64,000 nucleotides of DNA from Nyssa sinensis (taxonomy: Eukaryota; Streptophyta; Magnoliopsida; Cornales; Nyssaceae): contig CM018050.1 of NCBI GenBank assembly GCA_008638375.1, positions 30,595,723 through 30,659,722 on the forward strand. The letters run 5' to 3'. Shown here piece after piece: positions 54,504 through 64,000 of this stretch (positions within the stretch are counted from its first letter, which is position 1; each line of letters starts with the position of its first letter). The translations under genes were made by a program, and so were the position numbers. The notes under the pieces were generated by a model. The model saw nothing but the letters and a program-made list of their open reading frames with translations, was not told where the DNA came from and made no database searches.

Positions 54504-56159
54504 GTTGTGGGGAGTGAGAGAAGGTACAAACCATCCATGTGGGTAGAGCCTAAATCACCCACGTGGCAAGCGTGGGTTAAAATTTTGAAGTCCCAGGCAA
54601 TCAAACAGGGTATGGAGACATTTGTGTCCTACATATTTGGTAATAACTATCCCAATTGTATGGTCCAGAGGAGCCAACTAATTTCCAGTCCTCTCAGTCT
54701 CAACTTTCAAGATGTCCATTTATTCTCTGCAATTTCCTCTTTGCAATGCAAATGCATATAGTTGGTGTTAGTTAAATCAATCCCATTATACTTTGAACCC
54801 CAAAATTGGACATCTTTGTCTACTTTTGGCTAGTCTTTTCATGTTCTCCACTCTTTGTCATCTCCTTCTATACTTCTTCTTTACTCTCTATTTTGGTTGC
54901 CAAGAAAGTGAAGGAAAAAAGAAAAGAAAAGAAAATGTAGATGTTGAAATCCTTTGGAAGTGTGCACATTTGTAAAAATTGTTTTAAAAAATTAATAAAA
55001 AATAAAAATTGAAGAAGGTTACATTTCATTTATTTCTACTTTATTTTCAATATCGAACCTGATTTATTGATACGTTAGGATAATGATTATGTGTTAGGAG
55101 GTTAAAATGGTGGTTTTTTTTTTTTTCTCAGGTTAATTACGTAAAAATGGTGTTGATTTGTCTAAAAGCACTCAAATTGGGATCTTTGGCATAAACTTTT
55201 ATGCACATTATATAATGCATATTGAAAATCTCTTTATCCATATATGTCACAAACATTTGATTGTGATGTTTATTGTTTTTGTGAATGTCTATGTAATCTT
55301 TTCAAAGTTGTGTGTATTAAGGTTTGCTTCCATTCTAAACAACTAGTGGAGGGAGAGTCATCTATGCATAAGCAATCACCATAAACAGTTATCAGAGATT
55401 CATGGACTTGACTAAATTGTCTATGACTCATAGCTGCAACATATGGAGTTGGAAGACCAGTGTCTTTGGGTATTGTGATATAGGCCAGATACGGTATCTA
55501 TCAAAACATGGATATATATATGGTATCAAAACATGAATATATGTTTCAGAGTTATTGTAAGATTCTTTAGTTTTCAAAATTTGAGTCTAGTCTCAAATTT
55601 GTTATTTTAGATAAAATTTATATTTTTGTTATTCTTTTATTTTGAATAAGATTTCTTTATTCTAGTAGGATTATGACCTTTTAATTTAATAGGTTTAGGA
55701 ATTTTAATATTTATATATAGGACTCTAAGTCTCCATTAATGACATATTTTATCTTTAAATTTTGATATAATTGTATTTTTAGAGAATTTGTTCTTTGATT
55801 GGGTTGATTGTTTTATGTTGTGAATATTGACATTGGTCGTATTCATCTTATCACGTTTCGTGCTACGTTGTATTATGTGTGTCTTAAGTGAGTTTAAAGC
55901 TTGATGAGTTTTGACCTGTTATGAAAAACACTTTTTTCTATTAAGAAAGAAAACAAGTTTGAAAAATTGTTTGGTTCATTGTTTTTGAAAAATGTTTCAA
56001 AGAAATCGAGTTTAAAAAGACCAATTTTAAGAAACATAAGGGTGATTTTTGGTTTTGTTTTAGTTTTGTAATAAAAAAATATTAAAATAGCTAAAAACTT
56101 CATGTTGCCAAAATGTTTTTTTTTAAAAAACCAAAAAAACTTGTTTCTGGAAAACTGAT
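54499..56159. other. Intergenic, AT-rich
   Basis: No gene or known repeat recognised. Short frames (54,507-54,761, 55,158-55,346) show no family motif. Confidence 0.45.
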
Positions 56160-56349
56160 TTTTTGAAAGAGCAATGTTATTCCGAGTTTAAACTTACTGT
56201 GAAATAGAATTTTATAATTATTGAATGATCTAGAGCCTGAGTTTTTGTTCATCCAAAATCACTTCATCTTTAGTTCTTAAACAATCCAACGGTTAAAAGT
56301 TTATGTTTTATAAAGCTTCGAATTTATAATAGCATTACTCTTTTTGAAA
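56160..56349. mobile_element. MULE-type MITE with 9-bp target duplication
   Basis: The 172-base element 56169-56340 begins GAGCAATGTTATT and ends AATAGCATTACTC, inverted repeats with two mismatches over 13 bases. TTTTTGAAA flanks it on both sides (56160-56168, 56341-56349). A perfect 9-base duplication is diagnostic of Mutator-like insertion. The interior is AT-rich and non-coding. Confidence 0.85.
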
Positions 56350-58010
56350 ACATCTGTCCAAGCCCAACCCACTTTCTAGTTTTTAATTTTTATTTTTAGC
56401 ACCAAAAGGCTCCTTTTTGAAAGTAGAAAAAGAATTCATGATGGATGTAGAAAATTACTTGATTGCAAAGAATAAATAATGGGATAAGATAAGGAACAAG
56501 CGCATATCACAATGTTCTCCTTTTTAGTATCATATAAAACAATTTAGCAGGTTGTATCCAATCATGAATTTTTTTTTTTTTAAAAAGATTTTGTTCATAA
56601 CCAATCTTGTTGGAAAGACAAGTTTCTACTCTCATCAATATTGTTATTATTATGCTCATGAATTTTTTATTTTTTTATTTTTTTTCTTGGGTCTTTTGAG
56701 GAGACATTTTATAGCTCAATTCCATCATTTGACAGAAAAATGTGAATTCTATGTTTGTCACTTCATAATTAGAGTATTGAAATTAAAATTTGGTTGAAAT
56801 TGGAAGCAAGTTGGTTTAAATTTCGAATAATATTGTCTCCAATTCTAACTAATTCCAATTCTCAAATGCCAAACACTAGTATTTCTATTCCAAGGACACA
56901 AGGTTTTTTTATTTTTTTAATTTATAGAAGCAATGGGTATTTTAATCAATTAATCATCAATATAATACAATTACACTACTACAGTAAAACTGCAACTTCA
57001 CTCACAAATCAACTCAAACCTAACAATAAGAAGAGCTTTCTCAAATATGAGCTTTGGACAGATAAACTAGTCATGTTCATGGTTGGAAGAAAATAATGCT
57101 CACAGTCTATTAACTGAGAGAAGTGAAATTTAAATTCATGACCTCTCTCTAATAAAGACATAGTGACCAATTGTCCTAGCCCTAGTTAGTTATGCAAAGG
57201 AGACAAGTTGAGAGAAGAAAATTGGACATGGTGAGGGCTGGTTCATTCTTAGTTGCTTATCACCATGGGCTCATGGGCATGTCTGTTGGAGCCTTGTAGG
57301 TCCACAAAAGATAAATTTTAAGGTGGAGAGGAACTTGGGAAGTCAAGCCTTGTGAGTTGTGGAATAAAAGGTTGGCCATAATTCAGTTAGACATAAAAAT
57401 CCCAAATGGTCATAGTCATATGGGATTGCTACAGCTTGGTGTGTCATGATTTGATCCCAACACCAAAACTAACATAACCTACCCTCATATCTACATCATA
57501 AAACGTATTTCTTTTCCTTCTTTTTCAATGATTTAATGGTTGCATTACACAACAAGAGACAGACCTCTTCCTACCCACTAAAGATTTTCAATCTGGATGA
57601 AGGTTGGATTTGATTTTTTTTTTCAACACAATTACCTAAATATTATCGGCACCTTCAGCTACACCGTGGTTTGGTGCACTGTCTCACGTTTGACAATTGA
57701 AAATTTTCACAACCGCCGGAACACGCAACCATGCTCTAAATGAACCTTACGTCTTAGTGAGATTAATGTATGATTTATTTAAAAGAACACTTGTTTGTTA
57801 TAAAAGAACAGAAAGTCATTTATAATATATTGATGGAAAATTATATTTGCACTCCGCATTATTATCTTCCAACTTTATTTTAGAAAAAATAATATTACAC
57901 AATTATCGTTACATTCAAAGAAAAGTTATGAAGATCACTTTCTAGTTAAGAATATTTGTATAATTTAACTAAGTAAAACAATGAAAGTAGATTTCATATG
58001 ACTAAATGTT
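56350..58010. other. Intergenic
   Basis: No gene. GACCTCTCTCTAATAAAGAC...CCAATTGTCCTAG near 57,140-57,180 looks like a degenerate antisense SINE body. A 100-codon frame at 56,794-57,096 has no recognisable features. Confidence 0.45.
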
Positions 58011-58140
58011 GAACAAAACCCTTGGAGTTGGCTTAGTTAGTAAGGCCTTGAAGATAAAATACCGTCCTCAAGGAGTATCTAGTTGAATCTCGTAAATGCG
58101 TGTCTCATCTCATCTTATCTAATATGTAATTTTTAAAAAT
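58011..58140 (+). mobile_element. tRNA-derived SINE
   Basis: An A box (TTGGCTTAGTTAGTAAGG, about 58,028) and a B box (AGTTGAATCTCGTAAATGC, about 58,081) lie in the right order about 40 bases apart. The tail is CTCATCTCATCTTATC followed by a T/A-rich end. Both boxes are clear, more so than in the other SINE fragments here. Confidence 0.6.
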
Positions 58141-60009
58141 AGAGTCACATATAAAGGCTCAATTCTTGTTATTGATCATTTAAGAAAGAAAAAAAGAAGT
58201 ACAAATGACATAATGGGTGAGTTTTGAGGGGATAAATCATGTCAAAGTTTTTAATTTACAGCCTACTTGGAATAAGGGAGTTAGAAAGAAAGGAAAGGAA
58301 AAGGGGAATGGAAAAAAAGCTTATTTCATACTATGTTTTAAAATAGGAAATGAAATGAAATGAAAGGAAAAGAAAGGAAAGGAAAGAAAAGGGAGAGAGG
58401 AGTGGTCTCTTAATCCATATTTTATATCTTTTGCTATCATTCTAAAAATAAGAAGACACGAAAGTAAAAAATTATTAAATCAGTGATTATCAGTTTTACC
58501 CTTATTTTTTAATACATGCAAGTGATTTTTTATTTTATCATTTGTATTCACATAATAAAATATCTCTATCTGATAATTTTTTTTTCCTTTTATCTTTACT
58601 AAAAAATATGAGTTGTTTATATTTTCATTTTTTCCCCCTTATTAGCTATCGAATTCAAAACATGATTTGTATTACACACTTTTCTTCACTATTTTCTCTC
58701 ATACCTAATATTATGGTCGCCACTTCTTTTCATCCTCCTTACCTATCCACAATGTTAAAGACCACATTTGAATGATATGACTTAACTAAAATTATTCAAA
58801 GTCATTGGATCTAAAAATTCAAAAACCTAGCCAACCTATGGGTAGCACATGGGCTTTTTTATTTTCTGATGATGCACTTGATGTGGAGAGACAATGACCC
58901 ATCAATTATCAATTCCAAACTTTTAACTATTCAGAGAGAGAGAGAGAGATAGAGAGTTCATCTCAGGCATATATATATGGGTGTCTTTCTGTAAGTATTT
59001 TCAGTGTCATTTTCATGAAATACATGAAGTAGAAAGGAGGGCGCCCACAAGTCTCGAATCTTGTGTGTTTGCAAGTCTAGGCACTGTGGCTCTCATAGCA
59101 CGCTTGATGGTAACTGTCTTTTTCTACTTTGGGTTTCTTCAAAGACTTTTGGGATCATATATCATCTCTCTCTCTCTCTGTACACACACATATATATGTA
59201 CTTATGTTGTTGCACGTGGAGTGTTGTGTGGATGCTCTAAACATGAGTTCTTAGCTCTAGCACCCTATTTTGATTTGATCAACCCATCAATCATCATGAA
59301 CCAGAAAACCAAAAATTAGTATAGTAACCCTAGCTAGGCACATTGAGGAGGATAGCAGCTCTTGTTTTGAATCAAGCTATACTGCTTTGGCCACATCATT
59401 CCTAGGCTTAACATTTATGACATTTGAAAATGACTCGTCGCCACTAGTAAAGATTGGACTGTTCGTAGAATACATACTTGCGTGTGGTGCGGACATGGAG
59501 ACATGTGTATTATATAAACAATCAGATTTGAGAAGTTTCAACTTTCACAAGTGATTGTAACATGCCACGTGACATTTTGTTCATATATCAAAAGCGAAGT
59601 AGATAAAGCATAAAATCTTTATAGGATAATGAACACACAAAGCATTATACAATATGATGCAATTTGATACAAACTATTGCACTAGGAAAGAGGGATTTAC
59701 AATTTGATGATTGAGCAAATTTCATTTGATGCAAATTCACTAAGTAGTGAATAATCATCACATAATATGAGAAAAAATTCGGAGAGTAATGCCGTTTAAA
59801 AAGTTTGATTTATTCGAATATAATTGTGAATTCGAAAAAAATCGATAAATTCTTGACTCAAAAACTTTTCCAAACATATTAATTAAAATGGGGAGAAAAA
59901 ATTAGTCATCTTTTCCTTCATTGTTAGGTGGCCGTGGACTTCTGCATTATGTTTTCTCCTTGTGGAGTTTATTGGATTATGAGCAAACAATGGAGGCTAA
60001 ATATATTTG
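58141..60009. other. Intergenic
   Basis: A purine-rich GGAAA/GAAAT stretch at 58,255-58,400 stands out. A 112-codon frame at 58,981-59,319 contains a hydrophobic patch but no family motif and includes microsatellite-coded residues, so I do not call it a gene. Small CT and GA repeats at 58,933 and 59,165. Confidence 0.4.
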
Positions 60010-60790
60010 GGTTCAATCCAGGCATACCCGATTAACACGATATATTATTAAACATGTCGTGTTTTGGGTTGACCCATGAACCCGAAATTAACCCGAATTA
60101 TTAAATGTGTTCACTGGCTTGATTGACCCAACATGACCTATTTAAACATGTTTATCAAACTTTTGAAATTATTAATCCACCGGTGGTGAATATTTTTTCT
60201 TTTGAATTAGCTAGTATATATCTTTTTTGAAATCCTTTTGGAAGATTTTTTTTTATCTATATTTGGTTTAGTTTTGTAAATGTATTTGGTATTTGAACTT
60301 GGAAAAACATTACTTCCTATACAAATTTATTTTGCTTGGAACAATGCATGTAAATGAATTGTAGATATTTTCTTTTATTATTTAAATTGTAATTTGAATA
60401 AAAATGACTTAATTGAGTTATATGTTATGACTTGAATAAGAATAATATCTAATTTATTCAAAGATGTCATGATATGTAATTTATTATTTAAATTGTAATT
60501 TGAATAAGAATGACTTGATTGAGTTACATATTATGATTTAAATGAAATGATATGTAATTTATTCAAATAGGTCATTTATGTCAAACAAGTTACTCGTCTC
60601 AAATATGTTTAATAGCTAAACAGGTTATTCGGGTCGTATCGAGTCATTTTATATGACACAATCCTAATTATTAAATGGGTTAGTCGAGTTGTATCATATT
60701 AACCTATTTAATAAACGAGTTGTGTTTGTGTCCAAGTAGTTGATAAAATTAGTTAATCGGGTCATGTTCGAGTCGACAATATTTTTTGAA
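60010..60790. mobile_element. Putative DNA transposon with CGGGT/ACCCG-rich ends
   Basis: The left 130 bases carry ACCCGATTAACACG, GGGTTGACCC, ACCCGAAATTAACCCGAA. The right 200 bases carry the complementary forms: CAGGTTATTCGGGTCG, GGGTTAGTCGAGTTG, TAATCGGGTCATG. Such ends resemble subterminal repeats of plant hAT-like non-autonomous elements. The AT-rich centre holds a tandem duplication. Exact termini and target duplication not identified. Confidence 0.5.
60376..60585. repeat. Two tandem ~105-base units
   Basis: TTATTTAAATTGTAATTTGA at about 60,376 recurs at 60,482. Each unit continues AATGACTT(A/G)ATTGAGTTA and ends GATATGTAATTTATT. Confidence 0.75.
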
Positions 60791-61640
60791 TATGTATCCT
60801 TACATGACATGCGAACATGAATTGTCACTCCTACATAGACATAAATTAATTAATTTTTGAGAATTTTTTAACGTAGTCCACGAGTTGAAACATGTGACAT
60901 GGACATGTTTGTATATGTTTTCAAAAACCATCTTATGTTCTTGAAAATAGAAAAATTGAAAACATTAAGAGAAAGGGTAGTTTGGCCAACAGTTCATGAA
61001 AAGTACTAAAATTATCATCTAATTAAAGTCCAAACATATTAATCCCATAAAGTCCATTAATTATTCAGTGCCAAAAATGCCCCTTTAGTTAAATCCCATA
61101 AAAATCAAGAACAACTCCAAATTTTTTTTGTAAAACTTTAAAATTCAAACCCTTGAAATTTATAAATCCATTTTTAATAAAACTTATATATTTGGATTCT
61201 AAAGATTGAAATATATCAAACAAAGTCCACATTGAATATGAAAATTTGACAAAAAATCACTTCCAAACTCCAAAATCTCGTATCAGTAAAAGCGTAAAAT
61301 ACTACACCTTTTTAATGAAAAACTTTTTAACAAAAATGTAAAATTTTATAGATTCATAAAAATTGAAAAAATTCTTAATTGTTATTAGTTTTATATAGCT
61401 TTTGGTCATATGTTGGATTATAAACATTGACTTTTAAAGTTGAGAAAAACATTCAAAAAAAAAATTATTTAAAGAATTGGTGATTAAAAACTCACTAGTT
61501 TTAAAAAGTGTAAAATTTTACACTATTGCAAAGTGTAAAATTTATAATTGAAACAAATTAATTTCTTTATTATTATTTTTTTGCAGCCAAACCATTACAG
61601 TAAAATAAGATTGTTGATGCACTCCCAATCACTAATATAA
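60791..61640. other. Intergenic, AT-rich
   Basis: No gene recognised. GTGTAAAATTTTACAC-like short palindromes occur near 61,507-61,540. Confidence 0.45.
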
Positions 61641-61649
61641 TTAATTATA

Positions 61650-61790
61650 GGGCAAATTACACCAACATCCCTTGAGGTTTCTAACAATGGTAGAAACTTC
61701 CTATATAGTTTTTGAAATAACACTGTTCCCCTTCTGGTTTCAATGTCGATAACAGATTCTCCCCTGCCGTCAATAACCGTTAGTTGATCT
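61650..61790 (+). repeat. Left terminal inverted repeat of the Pack-MULE
   Basis: Starts GGGCAAATTACACC; pairs with 63230-63369 at roughly 70-75% by eye. Confidence 0.8.
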
Positions 61791-62010
61791 AACAGAATTT
61801 GATGATGTAAGCAATTTTTTTTTTGTTTAAATGCCAATTTTATTCCTTATAAGTCATGGTTAAATGACAAAACGATCCTCGCTTTAATAATAATTTTTTA
61901 ATTTAAAAAGAACAAAATTTCTCCTTCCATCTCTTCTCTCTCTCATAAACCCAAATTTCTCTCTCTCTACAACCCAAATTCCTCTCTTCTCTTTATCAAT
62001 ATGTTGTCTT

Positions 62011-62050
62011 CTCTCTCTTTCTCTCTCACACACACACGCGTGCGCACACA
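62011..62050. repeat. Compound CT / AC / GC microsatellite
   Basis: CTCTCT then ACACACAC, then CGCGTGCGCACACAC, inside the Pack-MULE. Confidence 0.85.
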
Positions 62051-62089
62051 CATCTCCATATTTGCCGTTTGGGTTCCTAGAAAAAAAAT

Positions 62090-62336
62090 TAAATGAAGAG
62101 AGGGTGGTGGAATCATAATGAAGGGGACCTGGGGACTGCAACTCATTGCTTAAATTCTTCGCGGCAGGAATGAACTCAAGTTGAAGAAGTTTTTGTTCAA
62201 AATTAAGGAAGTTAGGATTCAGTAGATTTGGTAATGGCACCATTTTGATCATTTCAGAGTCATGAATGTAAGGTGATGAGCAAGACTGGGACTTTGAAGA
62301 TGATTCTTCCTTCATCGAAGAATTGAACTTTGGTGC
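62090..62336 (-). pseudogene. Second captured fragment, unidentified protein
   Basis: On the minus strand TTTTCAG|GCACC near 62,337 looks like a splice acceptor. An open frame follows: APKFNSSMKEESSSKSQSCS, HDSEMIKMVPLPNLLN, NFEQKLLQLEFIPAAKN, PGPLHYDSTTLSSFNF. Then the frame enters low-complexity DNA. The Ser-rich, Leu-patterned content suggests a regulatory-protein C-terminus, but I cannot assign a family. The frame stays open upstream to 62,438 and downstream to 61,884 (184 codons in all), partly through microsatellite sequence. Confidence 0.45.
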
Positions 62337-62682
62337 CTGAAAATGTCGAAACATATATTGTTCTAAAAGAAAATGCATAGATTGGAAATTGCAATTTTCA
62401 CCGAAAAAACAACACCAACCACCATAAATTGGAAGCAATGGACTGATATAGATGAGGCAGTAAAAATCACACTAGATTCAACATCATCAACAACCATAAA
62501 AAAATTTCCAAGAATCTTATAGTAAAAATTGGGGTAAATTTTATATAATTATATAGAAACTTTTTGAATGGCTTGAAGCCCTGAACATCAATATCCCATA
62601 CCTCATGTAGGGGATCAAAAACTAAAGGCCACATGGAAATTACGTAGACACATAAATATTTAAAATGAGAATCAAGGAGGGG

Positions 62683-63018
62683 CTAGGGCAAAGAAATTAA
62701 GTAGACACTGCAGCAGGCGGTAGCGGCAACGGCAACGGCAACACTGGTCGTAACTGAATCGGATTCGTTGACTGATTCAACTCGGTTGAGCGATTCGTCG
62801 TCTTCTTCCTCAGGAGAAAACGCACGGTGCTCCACTCGTAGAGATAACTTGTTACACCATCGCAATCGGCACGACTTCCCGGATCTACCAGGTATAGACT
62901 TGCTGATCAGAGACCATTTTCTAGGGCTGTGTTTTTGGACCAGTTTCTGTAACATGTGGTCTTCCTCGAGGCTCCATGGACCTTTGATCAGATCCATATC
63001 TTTCTTTGTCCTGGCCAT
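62683..63018 (-). pseudogene. Truncated R2R3-MYB (subgroup 22, MYB44/70/73/77-like) in the Pack-MULE
   Basis: MYB proteins of this group are nuclear transcription factors in abscisic-acid and stress responses. The frame starts at ATG 63018 (MARTKKDMDLIKGPWSLEED) and contains a full R2 repeat with its three spaced tryptophans: GPWSLEED, RKWSLISKSIPGRSGKSC, RLRWCNKLS. GRSGKSCRLRWCN is diagnostic of subgroup 22. After VEHRAFSPEEEDDE the sequence leaves MYB: R3 is absent, replaced by SLNRVESVNESDSV and an Ala/Val-rich tail, 111 residues in all versus about 300. An upstream in-frame ATG at 63042 is less likely. A TATA-like CATATAATC near 63,128-63,120 (minus) suggests the original leader was captured too. 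Calling it a pseudogene is cautious: the frame itself is open. Confidence 0.85.
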
Positions 63019-63229
63019 GATCGACTGTTTCAGAAAAAGCATGTAAAAATTGGTTTTTGGTTTTGAATTTAGAATTTTGTTTGCAGAGAGAGAAGCAATG
63101 GAGTAGGGTTTGGGAGGAGATTATATGAAGATAGGGAAGGAAGAATGGAGGAGTGGGTTAGGTTAGGTTGAAGACTTGTACTGATTTACACATATTTTTG
63201 AATTTAAAGTAATTATTAAAATATAAGGG

Positions 63230-63369
63230 GTAAAATAGTAAATGAACTAGATTCGGTTAACGCCGTTTAGGCGACAGGTCTGACAGGAGGGACAATGTTA
63301 TTTTCAGAAAGTATAGGGGAGGTTTTTGTAATTATCAGAAACCCCAAGGGAGGTCAGTGTAATTTGCCC
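63230..63369 (-). repeat. Right terminal inverted repeat of the Pack-MULE
   Basis: Ends GTGTAATTTGCCC; partner of 61650-61790. Confidence 0.8.
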
Positions 63370-63567
63370 TTAATCATATTACGTGTAAGTTTAGGGAAGA
63401 GGATTCTTTTGGAAGGTGGGACAAAGGCACACATCTCAAAGGCATTGATGACCTAGTTAAAAATGGGACCAACACACCACTAGAATTAAAAAATAATAAT
63501 GCCTAAGTTTACTTAAAATTTTTATCAAAAGTGTTTACTTTCATGAGTAGACAGTGTTGTATTGGTC

Positions 63568-63632
63568 GCATATCACATCAATATCACATCATGATGTGAT
63601 ATCAATGTCACATCATGATGTGATATCCGGCC
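63568..63632. repeat. Repeated perfect palindromes
   Basis: ATATCACATCATGATGTGAT+AT (63581-63602) is a perfect 22-base palindrome. Its 16-base core TCACATCATGATGTGA recurs at 63608-63623, and a half-site precedes at 63,570-63,579. It may be a MITE remnant like the one at 9,255. Confidence 0.75.
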
Positions 63633-64000
63633 AAAATATTAATATTAATGAAAATTCATCACAAAATCATTGAGTCAATCGTCAACGAACTAATAACAAA
63701 GAACCTTTAATACTATTGATCGAGTTGTTTTTGAATCTGACAGCAAAATGGGGATATTTCATTCTACCAAAGGCACATCGACTCTCCTAGAGGTGGAAGC
63801 TCTGACGACCACATCATCAAACCAAAACTTCTCAAATTGGTACCGTCAGAGGCGAACAAAAAGAGGTTTCAACAATTGTAGCTAAGGCAGTGATGGCGGT
63901 TGTGTCTGCATCTCTCGCATCCTAACTACCGGCCATGGATCTTTGCTCGTGGGAAGAAAATGCCATAGATCAAGAGGAAGGATACAAGATATCTTGCAAT
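63633..64000. other. Right edge, unrecognised
   Basis: More balanced composition after 63,750 may mark the start of another element or gene outside the window. No motif is clear in either strand. Confidence 0.35.

Larger units (their letters stand above)
61641..63378. mobile_element. Pack-MULE-like element with captured gene fragments
   Basis: The element 61650-63369 (1,720 bases) begins GGGCAAATTACACCAACATC, and its complement begins GGGCAAATTACACTGACCTC. The inverted arms stay alignable for at least 100 bases (CCCTTGAGGTTTCT / CCCTTGGGGTTTCT, AATAACACTGT / AATAACATTGT). Target duplications are TTAATTATA (61641-61649) and TTAATCATA (63370-63378), 8 of 9 identical. Long inverted ends plus a 9-base duplication identify a Mutator-like element. 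It has no transposase but contains a MYB fragment and another exon-like piece, so it fits the Pack-MULE definition. Confidence 0.82.

Noticed and set aside
58981..59319. 112-codon plus-strand frame as a small membrane protein
   Set aside because: Part of the frame is coded by CT and AC microsatellites. No conserved motif and no splice or promoter context.
1..64000. CRISPR arrays, bacterial operons or phage genes
   Set aside because: No spaced identical repeats, no closely packed long reading frames. Introns, LTR elements and SINEs mark it as plant nuclear DNA.
1..64000. tRNA, rRNA or microRNA genes
   Set aside because: A/B-box matches all fall in SINE-like fragments without cloverleaf potential that I could see, and no conserved plant microRNA sequence was recognised by eye.

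Overview
This is plant nuclear DNA, AT-rich and loaded with transposons. The one clear intact gene codes for a chloroplast FAX1 (FATTY ACID EXPORT 1) homologue with GT-AG introns. Most of the rest is built from classic angiosperm repeats: L1-type LINEs, Ty3/gypsy chromoviruses, tRNA-derived SINEs, MULE and other MITEs, and long microsatellites. A eudicot, perhaps woody with TE-swollen introns, fits best; I cannot name the genus.

Layout. 0-5 kb: three tandem copies of a LINE zinc-finger fragment, a decayed LINE, and a cut-and-paste-type element whose ends are crowded with TATCG motifs. 5.4-5.9 kb: a possible small minus-strand gene start. 6.4-8.8 kb: a decayed gypsy gag with its tRNA-Met primer-binding site and LTR pieces. 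9-15 kb: MITEs, a SINE, and two copies of a promoter-plus-first-exon-like segment. 15.3-20.2 kb: the 3' half of a Tekay/Del-like chromovirus (minus) cut off by another LTR at 20,227. 22.9-24.5 kb: an LTR-like segment with GTCGAC-type doublets. 25.1-36.6 kb: an almost complete CRM-type chromovirus (minus strand) with a 5-bp target duplication, itself invaded by a 2.84-kb solo LTR with its own duplication and by another LTR-like piece. It landed inside an older plant repeat ORF whose halves lie at 24.8-25.1 and 36.6-37.3 kb. 37.5-39.5 kb: a dispersed repeat and a large foldback.

40.0-51.1 kb: FAX1 on the plus strand, six coding exons summing to exactly 690 bases (229 residues). Introns 1, 2 and 3 hold at least six LINE fragments in both orientations. 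51-61.6 kb: intergenic AT-rich DNA with SINEs, a MULE-type MITE with a 9-bp duplication, pyrimidine/purine-rich repeats and an element with CGGGT-rich ends. 61.64-63.38 kb: a 1.72-kb Pack-MULE-like element with long inverted ends and a near-perfect 9-bp duplication, carrying the R2 half of a subgroup-22 R2R3-MYB gene plus a second unidentified exon-like fragment, both on the minus strand.

Nothing here looks like a multi-gene pathway or defence system. The most informative items are the Pack-MULE with its truncated MYB, the CRM element whose pol runs into its 3' LTR, and FAX1 with its LINE-filled introns.
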